Source: Amphiura filiformis (Eukaryota; Echinodermata; Ophiuroidea; Amphilepidida; Amphiuridae). Taken from it: a stretch of 64,000 bases of DNA. The DNA lies in NCBI RefSeq assembly GCF_039555335.1, contig NC_092629.1, positions 5,262,932 to 5,326,931 on the forward strand. The letters run 5' to 3'. The notes beneath the pieces are model-generated. The model worked only from the letters and a program-made list of their open reading frames with translations. It made no database searches and had not been told where the DNA came from. The translations under genes and the position numbers were made by a program. Shown here piece by piece: positions 48,101 to 57,700 of this stretch. The number at the start of each line of letters is the position of its first letter. The first letter of the stretch is position 1.

Positions 48101-48603
48101 CGGACGACAGCGGTTCAACTTGCGTTCTATGGCGAAAGCCAGCACCGACAAATCCTGGGACACCAAATTCTTCTTCGCTTGGACTGATTAGTGCCAGGCC
48201 AGTGTTTTGGAACTGTTCTTCGCTTTCAATGTCTATACAAACTTCGGGTTTGGGGATTTGTTTTCTGTGATGTCGGGTCAATTTTCCTTTGTGGAAATCC
48301 CGATTGCATTCAGCGCATAGAACACACTTACATTCGTTACATGAATATTCTACACTGTTTATAGGGTTACACCACATTTCACACGGCTGTATGCCATTAG
48401 GAAATGTCGGTTGCTCAATTTTAGTTCGATCATGATGTGCTAGCTTGGATTTATTGTGCAAAACAGTTTCGCAATCTTGGCATTGTTTTGTACCGCACTG
48501 TTTACATTCGATGTCGGCTTTCACCGCTGCAAACTACTTTCTCTTGACACAAACGCTTTGATCCTTGTCTCCTATGTTCTGTAGGTTTTGGACGATGCGC
48601 CAT
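36462..48603 (-). CDS. ZFYVE1: ZFYVE1 (DFCP1)-like double FYVE-finger protein, 11 coding exons
   Basis: Human ZFYVE1/DFCP1 is a 777-residue ATPase/GTPase-like protein that binds PI3P through two FYVE fingers and marks omegasomes, ER and lipid droplets. Coding exons in order: 48603-47241, 45240-44943, 44739-44542, 43568-43335, 42510-42298, 40392-40295, 39594-39477, 39107-38937, 38402-38225, 37379-37251, 36694-36462. All have GT/AG borders, and all junction phases agree except exon 3/4. The protein would be about 1077 residues; the excess is a ~300-residue low-complexity linker after the N-terminal fingers. Start ATG at 48603 is chosen because the next residues (LCQEKVVCSG) match the human N-terminus (LMCQESYACSG). 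Three anomalies: an apparent extra base in the GTGAAAGCC stretch near 48520, an in-frame TAA at 47681-47679, and a one-base phase mismatch at exon 3/4. Sequence errors, a polymorphism or unmodelled splicing could explain them; the rest looks under constraint. Confidence 0.93.
39477..42510 (-). CDS. ZFYVE1: ZFYVE1 exons 5-7: middle cysteine-rich region
   Basis: Exon 5 (42510-42298) encodes FPDEYFTCSVRCMSCNQRC and CQYQHQYDNKVFICK. Exon 6 (40392-40295) encodes TCYERG through LVTYAWSG. Exon 7 (39594-39477) encodes YVLECKNCGIIYRSRQHWYG and TEIRHVWPG. All match human ZFYVE1 closely. The phases are consistent across the three exons (0, 2, 0). The 3' part of exon 5, with its donor, is partly duplicated at 42048-42289. 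Confidence 0.92.
40530..40710 (+). pseudogene. LINE reverse-transcriptase fragment in ZFYVE1 intron
   Basis: The plus strand reads DPRTVNHSINEFINCPISTD then EVLHK, the region just before the RT domain in Jockey/CR1-type ORF2 proteins. Antisense to the host gene. Probably the same insertion as the RT piece at 41760-42042. Confidence 0.55.
41760..42042 (+). pseudogene. LINE reverse-transcriptase fragment (YADD region)
   Basis: The plus strand encodes YADDTIIIS near 41779 in one frame, then NEQDLQNALNSLYSYYQTWN and LAVKPSKTKVVLFSRGK in another. This is the catalytic and following region of a non-LTR retrotransposon RT. At least one frameshift. Antisense to ZFYVE1 in intron 5. Confidence 0.75.
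42048..42289 (-). pseudogene. Partial tandem duplicate of ZFYVE1 exon 5, split by a MITE
   Basis: 42048-42115 nearly repeats 42290-42364, and 42263-42289 resembles the adjoining bases from 42365. This is the 3' end of exon 5 with its GTAAG donor. An 8-bp difference (ATATAAAG missing) marks the copy. A 145-bp TA-flanked MITE lies inside. With no acceptor it should not be spliced in, but its donor could compete with the true one. Confidence 0.75.
42116..42260. mobile_element. 145-bp mariner-type MITE
   Basis: The ends are CAGGGTGTCC and GGGACACCCTG, with TA on both sides (42114-42115, 42261-42262). Its left part matches the terminal ~120 bp of the element at 2168-3891 (AAGAGGCCCCTCATTGCG, TTTTGGTATGTAAAGAAACC), so it is an internal-deletion derivative of that family. 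Confidence 0.9.
42582..42720. mobile_element. Short MITE with ATCCATACACC ends, copy 2
   Basis: The inverted ends share GTGCT, CAGT(T/C)GAAATCCATACA. Related to 25811-25968. Located in ZFYVE1 intron 4, just upstream of exon 5 in gene orientation. Confidence 0.6.
43083..43322. repeat. Dispersed element with a single 88-bp-like unit
   Basis: 43083-43170 is the reverse complement of the right flank of the 88-bp array. 43209-43300 aligns with one reverse-complemented array unit (GAAGC-ATC-AC-CAG, then AACAGGCTG and CATCAATCAGAGC). It lies in ZFYVE1 intron 4 and ends close to the exon 4 donor at 43334. Confidence 0.7.
43335..45240 (-). CDS. ZFYVE1: ZFYVE1 exons 2-4: P-loop NTPase-like domain
   Basis: Exon 2 (45240-44943) has the P-loop GNTGDGKSHTLNHTF (near 45144-45167), ESCTIGIWAA and the Walker-B-like IDTEGLLG. 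Exon 3 (44739-44542) has YRTRADRLHRDLFQFLGDAS and GPAVIVFHETTHT. Exon 4 (43568-43335) has the PPTDF segment and RSPRSLSVIYQAL. All align with human ZFYVE1 in order. Exon 3 ends in phase 1 (GAA G|GTAAGT) while exon 4 opens in phase 0 after TTTCAG. No alternative AG in the right phase was found, so a one-base error or a micro-exon in 43569-44541 is likely. Confidence 0.9.
44033..44290. repeat. Partial copy of the 46606-47144 palindromic MITE
   Basis: Shares GATGCTAGGATCATTCATGG-like sequence (here AATGCTAGG) and the TTGATACTTTGTATTCATGT block, with a short central palindrome of GATTTCAAAATGCATTCAA. Intron 3 of ZFYVE1. Confidence 0.7.
45449..45953. mobile_element. Foldback MITE with 4-bp TTAC duplication
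   Basis: The inverted ends share GCATTTTCTTCGGAAG and GGGACCCCC-like sequence. TTAC flanks both sides (45445-45448 and 45954-45957). The interior has ATGACCCCCC motifs, a long C tract near 45580, and three GAAG(G)TGCGCGGGGCGCG-like subrepeats (45672-45800). ZFYVE1 intron 1. Confidence 0.75.
46606..47144. mobile_element. 539-bp near-perfect palindromic MITE, TA target
   Basis: The ends are CCGTATTCGTCCGAGTATAG and its near complement ending AATACGG, flanked by TA. The arms pair through poly-A/T tracts, GGTCCAGGACACTCC, and a central GCATTGAATTTGAATGC. ZFYVE1 intron 1. Similar CCGTATT-ended elements are common in animal genomes. Confidence 0.85.
47241..48603 (-). CDS. ZFYVE1: ZFYVE1 exon 1: zinc fingers and extended linker
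   Basis: Two B-box-like Cys/His modules align with the human N-terminus: CKQCGTKQCQDCETVLH, then CNECKCVLCAECNRDFHKGK ending in RHHRKQI. The Ser/Pro-rich linker that follows is much longer than in human. The exon ends at FLLVDEQEVLQ, matching human FLLVDENEEIQ. Reading from ATG 48603, the frame must shift by one base near 48520 to reach the finger frame (deleting one A in GTGAAAGCC restores the expected SGEADIEC). The same frame then meets TAA at 47681-47679, yet stays conserved afterwards. A small intron ending at TCCTGTAG (near 47670) was considered, but no good donor precedes it. Confidence 0.85.
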
Positions 48604-49125
48604 GCCGTAAATTGGGTTAAAATACCCAAGAAATTGGGTTTAAAACTCGATGGGATTCCCTCGAAAGAGAGTCGTTTTGTTTTTGTCCTGCCATTACTTT
48701 GCTATTTTTGGCAAATGACGACGAAAAGGTCGATCAGCTGCATAAACAAAAACATAGTCTCTGCTACAGACTTTTATCGATTGCGAAATATGAAATTTGT
48801 GTGCGATGGAATACGTGCATAACAGAACGGTAAACGAGACTGATAAAAAATCAAGAAGTTGGCAAACAATATTTTGGAAAATTTCATTATCAAACACAAT
48901 TTTCCTGAAATTTATATGATATTTATAAAATATCAACTAAAGATTGATAATGTATATTTACATTCATAGCAAAAACAAAAATAACCTTGCCTACTGGCTT
49001 TAATTTTTCTAGTAACTGAAAGAGGCTTTAGGTCAGGTCAAAGGTGAATATCGTGACCTAATTTTTTGGTGTAGAAACTTGTGATTCGGCTACTGAAAAG
49101 AAGCTGAATTTTCTCCAAATTAACT
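48604..49125. promoter_or_regulatory. Probable bidirectional promoter, ZFYVE1 / RTF1
   Basis: Only 522 bp separates the start codons of ZFYVE1 (minus) and RTF1 (plus). The interval must hold both 5' UTRs and promoters, unless an upstream non-coding exon exists. No mobile-element ends were recognised here, in contrast to the repeat-rich introns on either side. No convincing TATA box was seen, as usual for widely expressed genes. Confidence 0.6.
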
Positions 49126-49200
49126 ATGTCCAAACGAAAAAGTCGTGCGATTATAGATACAAGTAGTTCTGACAGTGACAGTGGCGCAAATTTGGATGAG
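49126..49200 (+). CDS. RTF1: RTF1 coding exon 1
   Basis: The ATG at 49126 is in the context AACTATGTC. 25 codons with the conserved basic KRKSR and acidic Ser-Asp stretch; donor GTAATG at 49201. It is too short to stand out on length alone; the match to RTF1 and the phase-0 fit with exon 2 support it. Confidence 0.88.
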
Positions 49201-51690
49201 GTAATGCCATTTCCTGTTCTATTATGCAGTTTCAAAGTGTCGAGACAATCGATGTCAAGTCTATGTAAAAATTGAATGGATGCTCTACATGTATCTCAGT
49301 ACTGTCATGCACATGTACAATGCATTCATGAATAATGCAAATGTTTTGTAAATATGTAATGAAGCCTACCATGCTAGATACTACAATACAAAAGGCACAA
49401 AAACATGTCATGAGAAAATTAGTCTAATCTTTTAATTTAGGGGAAACAAGAATACTACAAAAGTGCAATGATCATGAATCATGATTTGATGATCATGATG
49501 ATGATACAATACATGCAATACAAAACTACAGACAGTACAGTCATGACATGACATGACAGTACAAAAACTGCAATACAAAAAAAACAATCAAGAAAAAATC
49601 TTTTCAATGCCAGGCCCAATATGATATCCATGGCATGATGGCCCATGCCCTGAACTATACCCTGTGTGGGTAAGTCATACTTCAGTATGACTTACCCTGA
49701 ACGTCCAGATATACGCGTAAGATATAGAGATATTGCACGAGAGCCTGCCAATTTAAGCTTCCTATAATATCAATTTCATTAAATATACGAAGTCACAAAC
49801 TTACAAACTTCAATATGCACTTCAAATACTGCAGACCAGCTGTTAATCATTACCGATCCTTTAGAATAAATAACTCTTGTTGTTGTTTGATGCAAAATGT
49901 GATTTCACTTTTCCGCTTTTTTCCTCCATGAACTGTCAAAGTGTGCGGAAATGGTGCAAGGCATTATGGTCGGTATCTAATAAGTTGCCAGATAAACAAA
50001 ATATGCAAATAGCTTATGAATATTAAATAGATCAACGTCATCGATTTATTAAATACTCAGTAGGCGCTATGTGCGATTTGTGATCGCTGGCGATATGAAA
50101 AATAGATAATTAATATTTTAATATAGATTTCAGTGTTGCCAAGTCAGCAGTCGCTCAAAATTTATAGAGAAGTATGACCTGACCAGCAGGATGACACTAG
50201 CCAGGTTAAATGTCGCAGTTCAATAAAGAGATGATATAGAGGCCTTGCATTCGTTTATCGATTGGCTCCAAACAAAGGATTTGAAGCGGTGTCCTTCACC
50301 GTAGTTATGGCGGAGTGCAGTCCATTCAATCAAATGTTGTCATCAACCTATTTGATCGTAGTGCAGGGTTATGTGTGTGAGACGAACTGTCACGGTAGAT
50401 TGCAATCATGCTTTTGTTGAATGCATTTGAGTAGGCCTACTCCGCCATATTCACGGGATGATACGTCACATGGAAGGCCTCCTTCCATGTGACGTATCAT
50501 CCCGTAAATATGGCGGATTTGCGGAAACAATAAGGGAGCGATCGTTATTTACGCCACGGTGGGGGTCTCCCAGTCAGACCCCCCAGTAAAACCACAAATT
50601 GCAAAAATTGTCCGTAAATTTTTTTTTTTGTTTTCCCCGCCCTGAAATTATTTTTCTACTCAATGCCCCCCTAAAAATTGGTGGCGCCGCCATTGAGGGG
50701 GGACCCCTAAATTTTGTGTGGGCTTTGAGGGGTGAATTTTGGTAGAAACAGGAGGGGGATGTTGAATTTTCAATGGAGTAATGCGGAACAACAAGGGGGA
50801 ATCCCAGGGGGGATGGTTCTTCTTCTTCTTCTTCTTCTACCGGTGAGTACATTCCTCTCTTCGAGAGTATCGTCGTACTGTGTACACCCCCCCAATGTTG
50901 AGGTCTGGTAGGCCTAATGGGTGTCTGTCCAAGTTGACCTCATTTTTAGCCCAAATAGTGCAAATTGCGCACCTCGTACCCCTGGGCTGCCACAAGTTGT
51001 TTGCGCTGCAGTTTGGCCCCCCCCCCCCGCATACACACCCAACTAGTTTGTAATCCCACCCACGGGCCGGGCCCACGGTGGGGGGGGGGGTACTGACTCA
51101 AAATGGGTAACGGGATGTGCGCCACATTGACCCCCATTTGAACTCCCTCGACCCTCTCACCAGTTTCACTGAAACACCCCCTTTTCCGGGGTCTAGGCTT
51201 TCACCGAAAGACCCCTAGTTTCGAACTGCTGTCCGCATATCCCTGTCACTGAAAGTCAAGTGCCCCGCACCAAAAAAAGTGACACGTTTTTAGATTGTGA
51301 ATGTTCATTACATTTTCATATACAAAATAAGTGTATCCACATCAATGTGGCATCACCAGTGCCATGCCTATCATGGCTTCAATAACAAATCGTATATTTC
51401 TACGACAGGCCAGTCTAAAGGTATCAGCCAAAATCGGGACGTTATTTGGGCGCACTAGTCCTAATGTTATTGTTTCTTTTGCCAGTCGTTTAACACGCAG
51501 CAGTCGTTTAAAGTTATTTCACGCCGTCGCAGTGTGGAAGATGTGTCAGCCAGGCCCGAAACTAGTGGAGGGGACAAAAATCCCAAAATGCCGACAAAGT
51601 GAACCAAATATCCTCTTCCTTTCTTCCTTTCTTCCTTTCTTCCTTTCTTCCTTTCTTCCTTCCTTCCTTCCTTCCTTCCTTCCTTCCTTC

Positions 51691-51767
<77 letters not shown>

Positions 51768-54700
51768 TTAGTTCCTTCCTTTCTTCCTTCCTTCCTAAGT
51801 TCCTTCCTAAGTTCCTTCCTTTCTGAGTCCTTCCTTCCTTCCTAAGTTCCTTCCTTTCTTCCTTCCTTCCTTCCTTCCTTCCTGGCTTCCTTCCTTCCTT
51901 CCTTCCTTCCTTCCTTCCTTCCTTCCTTCCTTCCTTCCTTCCGAGTCCTTCCTTCCTTCCTTCCTTCCTTCCTTCCTTCCTTCCTTCCTTCCTTCCTTCC
52001 TTCCTTCCTTCCTTCCTTCCTTCCTTCCTTCCTTCCTTCCTTCCTTCCTTCTTCTTTCTTTCTTTCTTTTTTTTCTTTCTTTCTTTCTTTCTTCCTTCTT
52101 CCTTCTTTCCTCCTTTTTTCTGTCTTTCTTTCTTTCTTTCTTTTTTCTTTTCTATTTTTCCAATCAAAACAGGATAACATTTTGTTAATCACAAGAAGTC
52201 ATAAATGTAGCCTATTGTCTGCAATCGAGAATGTCGACTGCAATAAAACGACTGTACAACAAAAATTATTAAGGTGTTGCCACACAACCTGTTTTGGTAA
52301 CATTCTACAATCGTTGTCACCAAAATCAATACACACGCAAATATATGCAAATCAAAATCGATCTGACAACGACAAGCCTGGTCAAAGGTCAAACCTGGTC
52401 ATAGGTTAAATTTCAATTTCTTTTGTTGTAGTCGAGATAGCATGGTGAGGCAATGATTCTGCTGAAGAATTTTTATCAATTTTGTTCATCAATATAGTGG
52501 CGATGACCAGTGTTTACGTGACATTGAGGACGTACAGGTATGCGTTTGTTCGTGATAGGGTAGATTAGATAGCTGTACAAATTGTACAAAATATCAATTT
52601 GATAATGACCTGAAATTGTTTACAAAAATAAATTTCTCCATACGTTGTCATTGTACCCAGTGGTTCGACATTTAGCCCTGAACCTGCTAGTCACCTAGTG
52701 TAGGTATCCTACATGTAGGTGAATTCAAATTGCCATCAAACTGCATCATTTTATATATCAAATTAAAGCCCTTGAGTAAACAAAGCCAAAACCTTATTTT
52801 CATAGCACTTTCCGTAGCAAAGTTACATCTTGTCAAAGCCTGACTTTCATCAAAAAGATTCATCTAGCAAAATTCCCCAAAACGGCATTTCGGGGTGTTT
52901 CTAGATCTTAGTCTCATGGCGATAGCAGCTTTTTTTCCGGGGGCACTTCCATGAAAGATGTGCATCATGTGCCTCGGAATAGACCCCCTTTTTCAAACCG
53001 GCTTGTACCCAATGACCCCCTTTTTTGTGTTATGGTCCTACCTATTACCCAATGACCCCCTTTAAAAAAATTCATGTACTCAATGACCCCCTTCTTCTAT
53101 TTCCTGCTATACCCAATGACCCCCCTTTTAATTCCCAAATTTAGGTGGTATTTGTGTTCTCCTCCAGAAATAATGAGATTTTTCACATTTCCAAGGTGGC
53201 CAAGTTGTTTTTACGCAGTTTGGCACTTATTTACTAGTATGTGTACTTAATGATACTCTTTTGGCAATCCTGTATACTCAATGACTCCCATTTTACTTTT
53301 TGTTACCCCAATGACCATCCTTTTTTCAAAGTTTCATACCGAATGACCCCATTTTTTTCAGGTTGTGTACTAAATGACCCCATATTTTTGTAATTGTACA
53401 TTTGACCTGAATGCCCCCTACTTTTTAACATGGCCGAGGCACATCCCTGCCATTTCAGATAGGGAGTGCCTCCCCCGGGCTTTTTTTAATGGAACTGCTA
53501 TCAAAATCCCTCTGAAATTCCATGTGCGGGTGACTTATCACCATAAAAAATTATATATTTGGGTCAAGTGAAGTATAGAAAACATATTTATGTAGGTTTC
53601 TTTCTTCGGGCACAAGTTTTAAATTTCTATGTAAAAATGCATTGACATTGTCGGCGAATTTGGCTGACCAGCAAATGTGTTAACTAAGGTTTGCCTGGGT
53701 TACCTACCTAGTGCCAGTGGCAGTGCTAGTGCCACAAAATGCCTGGTCATGCTGGTGTGGCTTGCTCGAGCTAAGTCTAGCCAATTTGTACTACATTGTA
53801 AGTTAGTAAGTATGAGAGGCAAACCTTCAAAAGTTCAAGTTAACACATTTTGCTAGTCAGCCAAATTCGCCTAGACCGGGGCCCAAACATAATACACATG
53901 TCACTTGTATGACCCACCCCATGACCACCGGGGGTGGTGAGTCACTTTACAAAGGTGCGTCGGATTTAACTATACCATGACCCACATGTGCGTCTAAACA
54001 ATGACGGACATTTGCCGACAATGACTGAGCCCCTCGTCAAAATTGTGACGCACATGTTAAGGATTATGACTGTCCTCATGACGCAAATTTGACTCGCCAT
54101 TTAGATATTTTGACTGACACTGATGCACCTAACCATTGACGCACCTAGGTAAAGTGACTGACACTGACACACCCCTCGGGGTATGTTGTGACGCATATAT
54201 TGAGTAAATGACCGCACCCTGCGTCACTAATTGGTTGGTAAATGACCCAACCATGACGCACATCCCCCGGGGGTCCTAGGGTGGGTCATACAAGTGACAT
54301 GTGTATAATACATATTTACATAGAAATTTAAAATAACAGATTGGACAGCCTGGTCAAGGAAACCTACATAAATGTGTTGTCTATACTTCACTTGAACCAA
54401 ATATATGATTTTTTATGGTGATCAGTCAATGCATTTTAAGGCGCGCGAGTACGATCGCGCGCATAGAGCCCACCTTAAATCACTTTACCGAGTGCAATTT
54501 ATAGCGCACCTTGTCACCTCAAGGAGTTTCCAAAGTAAGTCATTTGCAGCGGTTCCCGAAAGTGTGTTGCATAAAATAAATCGACGTCACAGCCTTTACA
54601 AAGGTGACGACCCAAACAATATCTTTTCTACTCGCTGATTGGCCGTTTTCGACAATTTAATATGTAAATTAGCTGACCTTTCTTGTGAGGTCACGCTACC

Positions 54701-57700
54701 GAAATATGATAACGTGCTGTTCATGTCACAATAAAGATGTGACATGCCATTGACCACCGTAGTAAATGAGGTAAGGCCGTGTAAAATTAATATTTTGGTT
54801 CTCGCCCCTCCCTCCTCAATTTCTGGGATTTGTCAGATTTTTTGATTTTTAGATTTTTCAATTTTTTAGACTTTGGAATGATTTATGAAATCTTCATACA
54901 TATAAATAAGTTTATTAGAGAACAAGCATCATTTCCAAGTCTTTTGTGGTACTCTAGGGTTTATCCTCAGAATCTCACATTTGAAAAAAAAAAAAGGGCC
55001 TCATCGTTTCCTCGAGCACTGTTGGAGAAGACCGAAAAATACTGACAATGCTAATTTTATATTGAAAAAAACAACAAAAAAACACCTCCCTCCCTCATCA
55101 ATTCATGAAAATCCTCTGGACGAGAACCAAAACATTAATTTCATACGGCCTAATGCTTATGCATTCAACTGAACTGTATAATTATTTAGAAGCTGAACAA
55201 GGCTGATTTAATATTTTGATACGACCTACACACGTGTGATCTGTCAGCGGTGAGTGTAGCGCTATGATAAAATTGTACCGAGGTTTGCCGATAGAAATAT
55301 CAGTTTATACTACTCATCATGGCGGACAAAAAGAACAAATGGGTCCAGTATAAGACATGGAAAACCTACAAGCTTAATGATGTAATGGGGTTTGAAAAAC
55401 ACCGAGGCAGACGGGACGATATTCGTGTCGAAAGTTTGGTGTTTGAGTAAGCCCATCCCACGAACGAACTACCCCCATTCATTCACGCTGTACAAAGTTA
55501 GAAAAAAAGGAGACAGTTAGCACGCCAGGCACCACCAAGCATGCAAAGTGCATAGCATTGGACTTTTGGTGATACCCGTTATCTTTTTTTACCGTGTCAG
55601 ACAGGAGCGCGCTGCTCATTAAATATTCATGAACCCAACACGTCACAAACACGTGGTCTTATTCGCCGATCAGAATCGTTGCAATTAACCCGACATGGTT
55701 TTATGAATGAATTTTTGACCTTACTGGGCTCAGACATATGCATATTCATGTATTTTGTAATATTTTAGATGGCTGCTGGGTCCTGGCAAAGACGGAATGA
55801 AAATCAATGGTTCCGTTCGGAAAATATTGCCGTTTGAAAATTGACTTTTTTCTGGCGTCAAACGAGCAAAAATTTCGATGACTGAAGATACTCAAATTTC
55901 ATTTATCTGTAATTTTGGTTATAATTTTTGTTGGACATGGTATATTTTTTCTGACTTTGCTGGAAGCTTATTTCAAGTGGTCATGGTGGATTTTACTGCG
56001 GAGGATCCAGTTTTTCAACGGGACGGACAATATGCACGAGGTGTTTCTTACCAAATTTTACAAAATTTCACCGATCCCACGCACACGATTCGTCAGTTCT
56101 GTGCACGTGATGTCATGCAGTGGGTGCGTGGGGCAGTGCTAGGAAATTTCAAATTTGCATAATTTTAACTTGGTAAAAAGTTTGATTGCCCACCTATACA
56201 CTGTAGTCCCACATTCAACACCAATGCTTCTTATCTGAATATCAAGTGCAATAATTCAAATAGCCCACATAAACTTTACTGAGTGCAAATGATAGCACAC
56301 CTAAAATCCTTACCGAGTGCAATTAACAGCACACCTGTAGCTCGCCTGACTATTTCCAGGAGTGCGATTTGTAGCACACCTGCTTTTTTCAAAATTCATT
56401 GACTGGGTGATGAGACACTCGCACATGAATTTTAGAGGGATTTTGATAGCAGTTCCACATATAGGGTGCACAACTTATAAGTTCCCCCTAATGCTTTTTG
56501 AAATAAATCGAAACTTATTTAACGAAATGTAAAATTGTAAAAGGTTAAATGAGTAACCTTATTTGTTTTATAAATCTGGACCAATTTGTAGTGTCACACA
56601 TCATTGCGTTCGGTCACAATGGTTCATTATGTAAAAAAGAGGCAGTTTTAAAAGTTGCACCTGAGTCCCTGAGTTAAATTTCAAACAATACAGTATGTCA
56701 GGCCTGTTCATGAGTTTGGAAATAAAACTTAACGTCTAAGATGTTCAGTAGGGAATGTGTCATCCTATACTGTTAACAAGTGCATTATTCGGATCCGTTT
56801 CTGTTTTCAGCCAGATTTACTATTGACATCTTCTGACGTGACCCCGGGGACGTGACACGTCAACGAGGTGCTCTCACTCAGCTGATTTTTCACTTCTCCT
56901 GTCACCTGAAATTTTTTTTTCAATTTTCGACTCGCATTAGGTGCAACTCCAGTCTCCCATACGGCGAGCAATTTCTTTCACTGATACATTTTTATCCAGC
57001 AAACCTATTGCTCGACCGCGAAGGAAATCGGGCAAACGCGGCATGATTTTAAATGTGACTTTTCACATGTGATGAACTGGCGATGTATGGTCTTTTCTCA
57101 CTGCAGTACATATCCTGCCCAATTCAGCCATTTATCATTAAAAAAGAAAAGATTTAAACACCTGCTTTGCTTTTGAAAATGAAGAATACCAAAGATTGAG
57201 TTTTCTTTTTAACAAACACATGAATATTCCTGGCCTACTGTATTGTTGGAGAGTTGACTCCTATGGACTTATGCAACTTTTAACACTGTTAAAAACGGAA
57301 TGCAAATGTGTAATAGGTATGGGTAGTCTTCGTCAAGTATTTTTCTATTTATTTTTTAAAAGTATGTAGGGGGAACTTATAACTTGTTGTGGACCCTAGA
57401 GAAAAGCTGCTATCATCTTGAGACTAAGATCTAGAAACACCACCGAAATGCTGTTTTGTTAGCTGAATCTTTTTGATGAAAGTCAATCTTTGACAAGATG
57501 TAACTACGGAAAGTGCTATGACAAAAAGGTTTTCAGTTTTGGCTTTCTTTACTCAGTTTGATGGCAAATTTGAATTCACCTGTCATACCTACAATTTGCT
57601 CACCGATAGCTTCACATTTTGTAGGCTAGAGACCTTTGCATTCAAAATCTAGTCGGATTCACTGAAGCATGACACCGTGTAAAGCAATGGAAGTTCAGAA

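Larger units (their letters stand above)
52690..57600. repeat. ~4.9-kb foldback region in RTF1 intron 1 with nested inserts
   Basis: Inverted partners: 52700-52930 with 57395-57600 (GTTTCTAGATCTTAGTCTCA); 53485-53537 with 56390-56455 (GCTATCAAAATCCCTCT); 53537-53632 with 54316-54422 (AAGTGAAGTATAGA). They keep mirrored order, so they form one foldback interrupted by later elements at 52937-53479, 53890-54311 and 56464-57395. About 2 kb (54423-56389) is unmatched. Confidence 0.75.

Noticed and set aside
48522-48540. Splice acceptor TTTGCAG just before GTGAAAGCC as the start of the ZFYVE1 finger exon
   Set aside because: Reading through from ATG 48603 gives LCQEKVVCSG, a clear match to the human N-terminus. 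A one-base insertion explains the frame better than an intron.
51562-52192. Long Lys/Glu/Gly-rich and Phe/Leu-rich reading frames
   Set aside because: They are direct readings of the (TTCC)n/(TTTC)n microsatellite in several frames; no codon constraint or domain.
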